DNA of 59,659 nucleotides from Brachionus plicatilis (Eukaryota > Rotifera > Eurotatoria > Ploima > Brachionidae). Below the pieces are notes generated by a model. The model ran no database searches. It had not been told where the DNA came from and saw nothing but the letters and a program-made list of their open reading frames with translations. Where the stretch lies: positions 224,307 to 283,965 of the forward strand of contig QEOQ01000226.1 in the NCBI GenBank assembly GCA_010279815.1, written 5' to 3'. This document shows positions 57,392 through 59,659 of the stretch, piece after piece (the first letter of the stretch is position 1; each line of letters opens with the position of its first letter). Position numbers and translations under genes: made by a program.

Positions 57392-58014
57392 CTAAAAAAA
57401 TTTTTAAAAATTTAATTAAGTAAGGATTTTTTTCATTTGTTATTAGGTCTCTTTCATTCAACCATTTCAAATATAAAATGTTCTTAGAAAATTTCAATAA
57501 TTAGAACTTAAATTTTAGAGATAAATTTTTTTTATTACTGAAAATAAATTAGTTTTTATTTGATTAACCATTTAGATAAAAAAAGAAAGGAAAAATCTTC
57601 TAAGATAAACAATTATTTTTTATTGGACTTTAAATGTTTAACCATTTTTTACATTTTTTTCAGTAAGATATTGAAAAATCCATTTTTTTTTATTTGAAAA
57701 AAAAAAGAGAAATAATCTAATTTTTTTTTGGACTTTTGATATTTTACTATTTGTTACTTTATGTAAAAATGGCAAATACAACACTGTAGGACCAGAGTTA
57801 TTTAAAAGCCACAAGCTTTAAGTCAAGTCCAAGTCCGGACTTAACATTTTTTACAGTCCATTTGGCCGCCATAATAACTATCTGGAACGGTTATATATCT
57901 GAAAAAAAAGATAAAATGAATAAAGAAAATGAAGTCTTTAAAAAAAAGAAGTAATATGAAGAGTGGTAACATTAAATAAGAAGTAATCAAAACCTTATTA
58001 ATTAATTAAATAAT
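57392..58014. other. Upstream intron of the polyproline gene, start of old element
   Basis: The acceptor ATTTTTTTAG precedes exon 57391, whose phase needs one base from an exon beyond the window. TTAGAACTTAAATTTTAGAG at 57501-57520 weakly resembles the introner end. A further AAGTCCGGACTT palindrome is at about 57833-57844. Confidence 0.3.
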
Positions 58015-58027
58015 TGATAATACTCCC

Positions 58028-58944
58028 TTTAATCCCGAAAAACTTAGTCAATCTTTATTCGTTCAAGTTTTACATGCTCGTGATCACTGGGTCCTTGTTT
58101 CAAATTAAAATCCGAGCTATGTCGATTCCGACGATGGCTATTATAACTCGTTCCTTGATGATATTATGAATAATCCAGAGTATTATCTTAATAGCATTGT
58201 GAAGTTTTGTTCAAATAGTTCAAAAAGTTCAAGAAAAAAGTTCTTAATTGAAATTTTTCGATGAATGAAAAAAATTTGCTCCTGTGAAATATGTAACAAT
58301 GTGTAACAAAAGTTGTTACACCAAGTAGCCTTGAAAATAAATTCCGAAAGTTTTCTTTTAATTAATCATCGAATTTTAAAATCAATCGAATTTAAGATCA
58401 TTTATTTGTCTTTGCGAAAAAAGAAGTTTTATTTGCAATATTTTAAAATTTTTGTAAGTGTTTAATTTTAAATTTCGAAATTTTTGTTTCAAGACCAACT
58501 TAACATTCATTCAGTTTTTTTGGAAAATCAATAATTGGTTAATTGAAATTTTTTTTTGTTTTTTTTTTTTTGAGTAAGTCCTGTAACATTTTTTGTTACA
58601 TCATGTGCTAAATTTTTATTTTATCACTTCATTCCATTCAAAATATATACGAATTTAAGATTTTGAACTGAACTTTTTGAACCAAACTTCACAATGCTTA
58701 TCTTAATTTTATTAAGCCAGCGTTGAAAAGGCTTTCCGGTGTCTCAAGATTTTTTAATATTATTAATGAAAAAATATCTAAACAAAAAGGTACTAAAGAT
58801 TGTAGCTTATTTGCCCTTGGATATTCTCTAGCTTTAGCTATAGATATAGATTCTGGAAAGCTAGTTTTCGATCAAAATAAAATAAGAAGTGAATTTAGAA
58901 AAATTGTCATAGAGAATATACAAAAGAGAGAAAAATTAAAATAG
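58028..58944 (+). pseudogene. Ulp1/C48-like cysteine protease, split by a foldback insertion
   Basis: First half (58028-58225): Q-V-L-H-A-R-D-H-W-V-L-V with the catalytic His before Trp, then Y-V-D-S-D-D-G-Y-Y-N-S-F as the Asp region, interrupted by one stop. Second half (58720-58941): T-K-D-C-S-L-F-A-L-G-Y-S-L-A-L-A with the nucleophile Cys at 58801, and F-D-Q-N-K-I-R. Order His-Asp-Cys fits the C48 family (SUMO/ubiquitin-like proteases), which several eukaryotic DNA transposons carry. The halves are separated by an inverted-repeat insertion, so no protein is made. Confidence 0.6.
58194..58697. mobile_element. Inverted-repeat insertion in the protease frame
   Basis: AGCATTGTGAAGTTTTGTTC at 58195 reappears inverted at about 58678-58697, and an inner pair of TGTAACAA...TTGTTACA motifs (58290-58325, 58582-58602) mirrors as well. 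A foldback structure of about 500 bp. The left arm reads as protease coding sequence, so the right arm may be an inverted duplication rather than a transposon end. Confidence 0.5.
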
Positions 58945-59257
58945 AGATAAATCATCAAAGTTTCAAAGTTTCAATTTCATTAATCAATAGTTTAAATTTA
59001 TAAATTCTAATAAATTCAAGCTAGATGAATCATTTTAATGTTGTTGTTTGCTGGTAATCTATTAAAGTCAATCACATTAAAAGCTAAAAAAAAAAAAGAA
59101 GAAAAGATAAAACGACAGGTTTTGGATTAATATAAATACAATTTTGATTTATTTATTCGTAGCTTTGCTAATTTGCTAATTGATTAATTTTTGTCACTAT
59201 TTTTTTCTCTAAAAAAAAATTCTCTAAAAATTATTTTCTCTATTATGAACGTTTACC

Positions 59258-59515
59258 GTCAATTTTCTTATGACTTTTTTTGACTTTTTTTTCTATGACA
59301 GTTTTTGATATGTAACCGGTTTATAATAAACAATGTTTAATCTTTTAAAAGCTTTATTTAAGTTAATGAACGTTCTGAAGTTCTAAGAATGAAATTCTTA
59401 TTTATACCTATATGCTCATGTCAAGAACACGAGCTTATAAATATAAATCAAGATGCATGCTTAATGTATATGTCAGCATTTCGAAGCGTCTAACTTCTGA
59501 GATACGTGACAAGTA
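59258..59515. other. Spacer to the right window end
   Basis: More complex sequence at 59400-59515 with no open frame assigned. Confidence 0.3.
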
Positions 59516-59659
59516 CAGTAAATATTCGGTATAAGAGATATCTGTTTAAGAGAATATCGATATAAGAGAATTTTGAAAAACAATAATGACACGATTTTTG
59601 TCTTTTTTCTATTTTTTTTGTCGGCTTTTAATTACGAAATTAACTTCCGGTATAATAAA
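59516..59659. mobile_element. Possible pogo/Tigger-like terminal repeat, cut by window end
   Basis: After a TA (59514-59515), CAGTAAATATTCGGTATAAG begins a run of TCGGTATAAGAGA / TCGATATAAGAGA motifs, the style of pogo/Tigger termini (CAGT plus repeated TCGATATAA-like words). The other end lies outside the window. Confidence 0.45.

Larger units (their letters stand above)
58015..59257. mobile_element. Second copy of the introner family, with C48 protease remains
   Basis: 58929-59137 matches 52355-52530 and 59150-59257 matches 53510-53580 plus the right terminus, ending CTCTATTATGAACGTTTACC exactly as copy 1 does. The left terminus is not clear (a weak candidate near 57501). Unlike copy 1 it contains the broken protease frame, so it is closer to an autonomous element. 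Confidence 0.65.

Noticed and set aside
1..59659. CRISPR array or bacterial operon features
   Set aside because: No regularly spaced identical repeats with unique spacers, and the genes are spliced animal genes; tandem repeats found are satellites or transposon parts.

Overview
This is a very AT-rich (roughly three quarters or more A+T, judged by eye) animal nuclear sequence with short spliced introns, poly(A) signals and a dense load of transposons. The gene content (CBM14 chitin-binding proteins, an SLC17 vesicular transporter, a SUN-domain protein, a tetraspanin, Death-domain and polyproline proteins) is metazoan. AT-richness, introns of about 50-75 bp and SWIM/PHD-type Mutator-like elements suggest a small invertebrate; a monogonont rotifer such as Brachionus is my guess, not something the sequence proves. 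A run of N at 31967-32051 is an assembly gap.

Layout. 1-7.5 kb: two same-strand CBM14 (peritrophin-A) genes, the first cut by the window edge and the second complete (six exons, 439 aa, seven domains), separated by old transposon relics. 8-12.2 kb: a foldback element and a nearly intact but inactivated Tc1 transposon. 12.5-19.9 kb: a divergent pair, an SLC17A9-like transporter (minus, 454 aa) and a SUN-domain nuclear-envelope protein (plus, 676 aa). 20-33 kb: gene-poor, with a hAT-type MITE, dispersed repeats and a ~125 bp satellite around the gap. 34.3-35.2 kb: a two-exon gene for a 249-aa protein with two Death domains. 38-47.1 kb: an 8-bp-TSD foldback MITE, a Mutator-like element that lost its catalytic core, a complete tetraspanin gene (minus, 250 aa), and two non-LTR retrotransposon pieces, one broken by a truncated mariner. 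47.5-57.4 kb: a polyproline scaffold-like gene (minus; the last four exons are here and the 5' end lies beyond the window). 57.5-59.7 kb: remains of a C48/Ulp1-protease-bearing element and a pogo-like terminal repeat.

The most interesting feature is intron 51528-53910 of the polyproline gene. The intron is essentially a DNA transposon: terminal inverted repeats lie over both splice sites, and an 8-bp target duplication (GAATTGAG on the plus strand) sits in the flanking exons. It is therefore an intron made by transposon insertion (an introner). A second copy of the element's right half lies at about 58.9-59.26 kb, next to a broken C48 protease gene, and it supplies the empty site for a 964-bp Mutator-like element nested in the intron. 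All exon joins given below were checked by hand for GT-AG ends and reading phase; family names come from motif recognition, without database searches.
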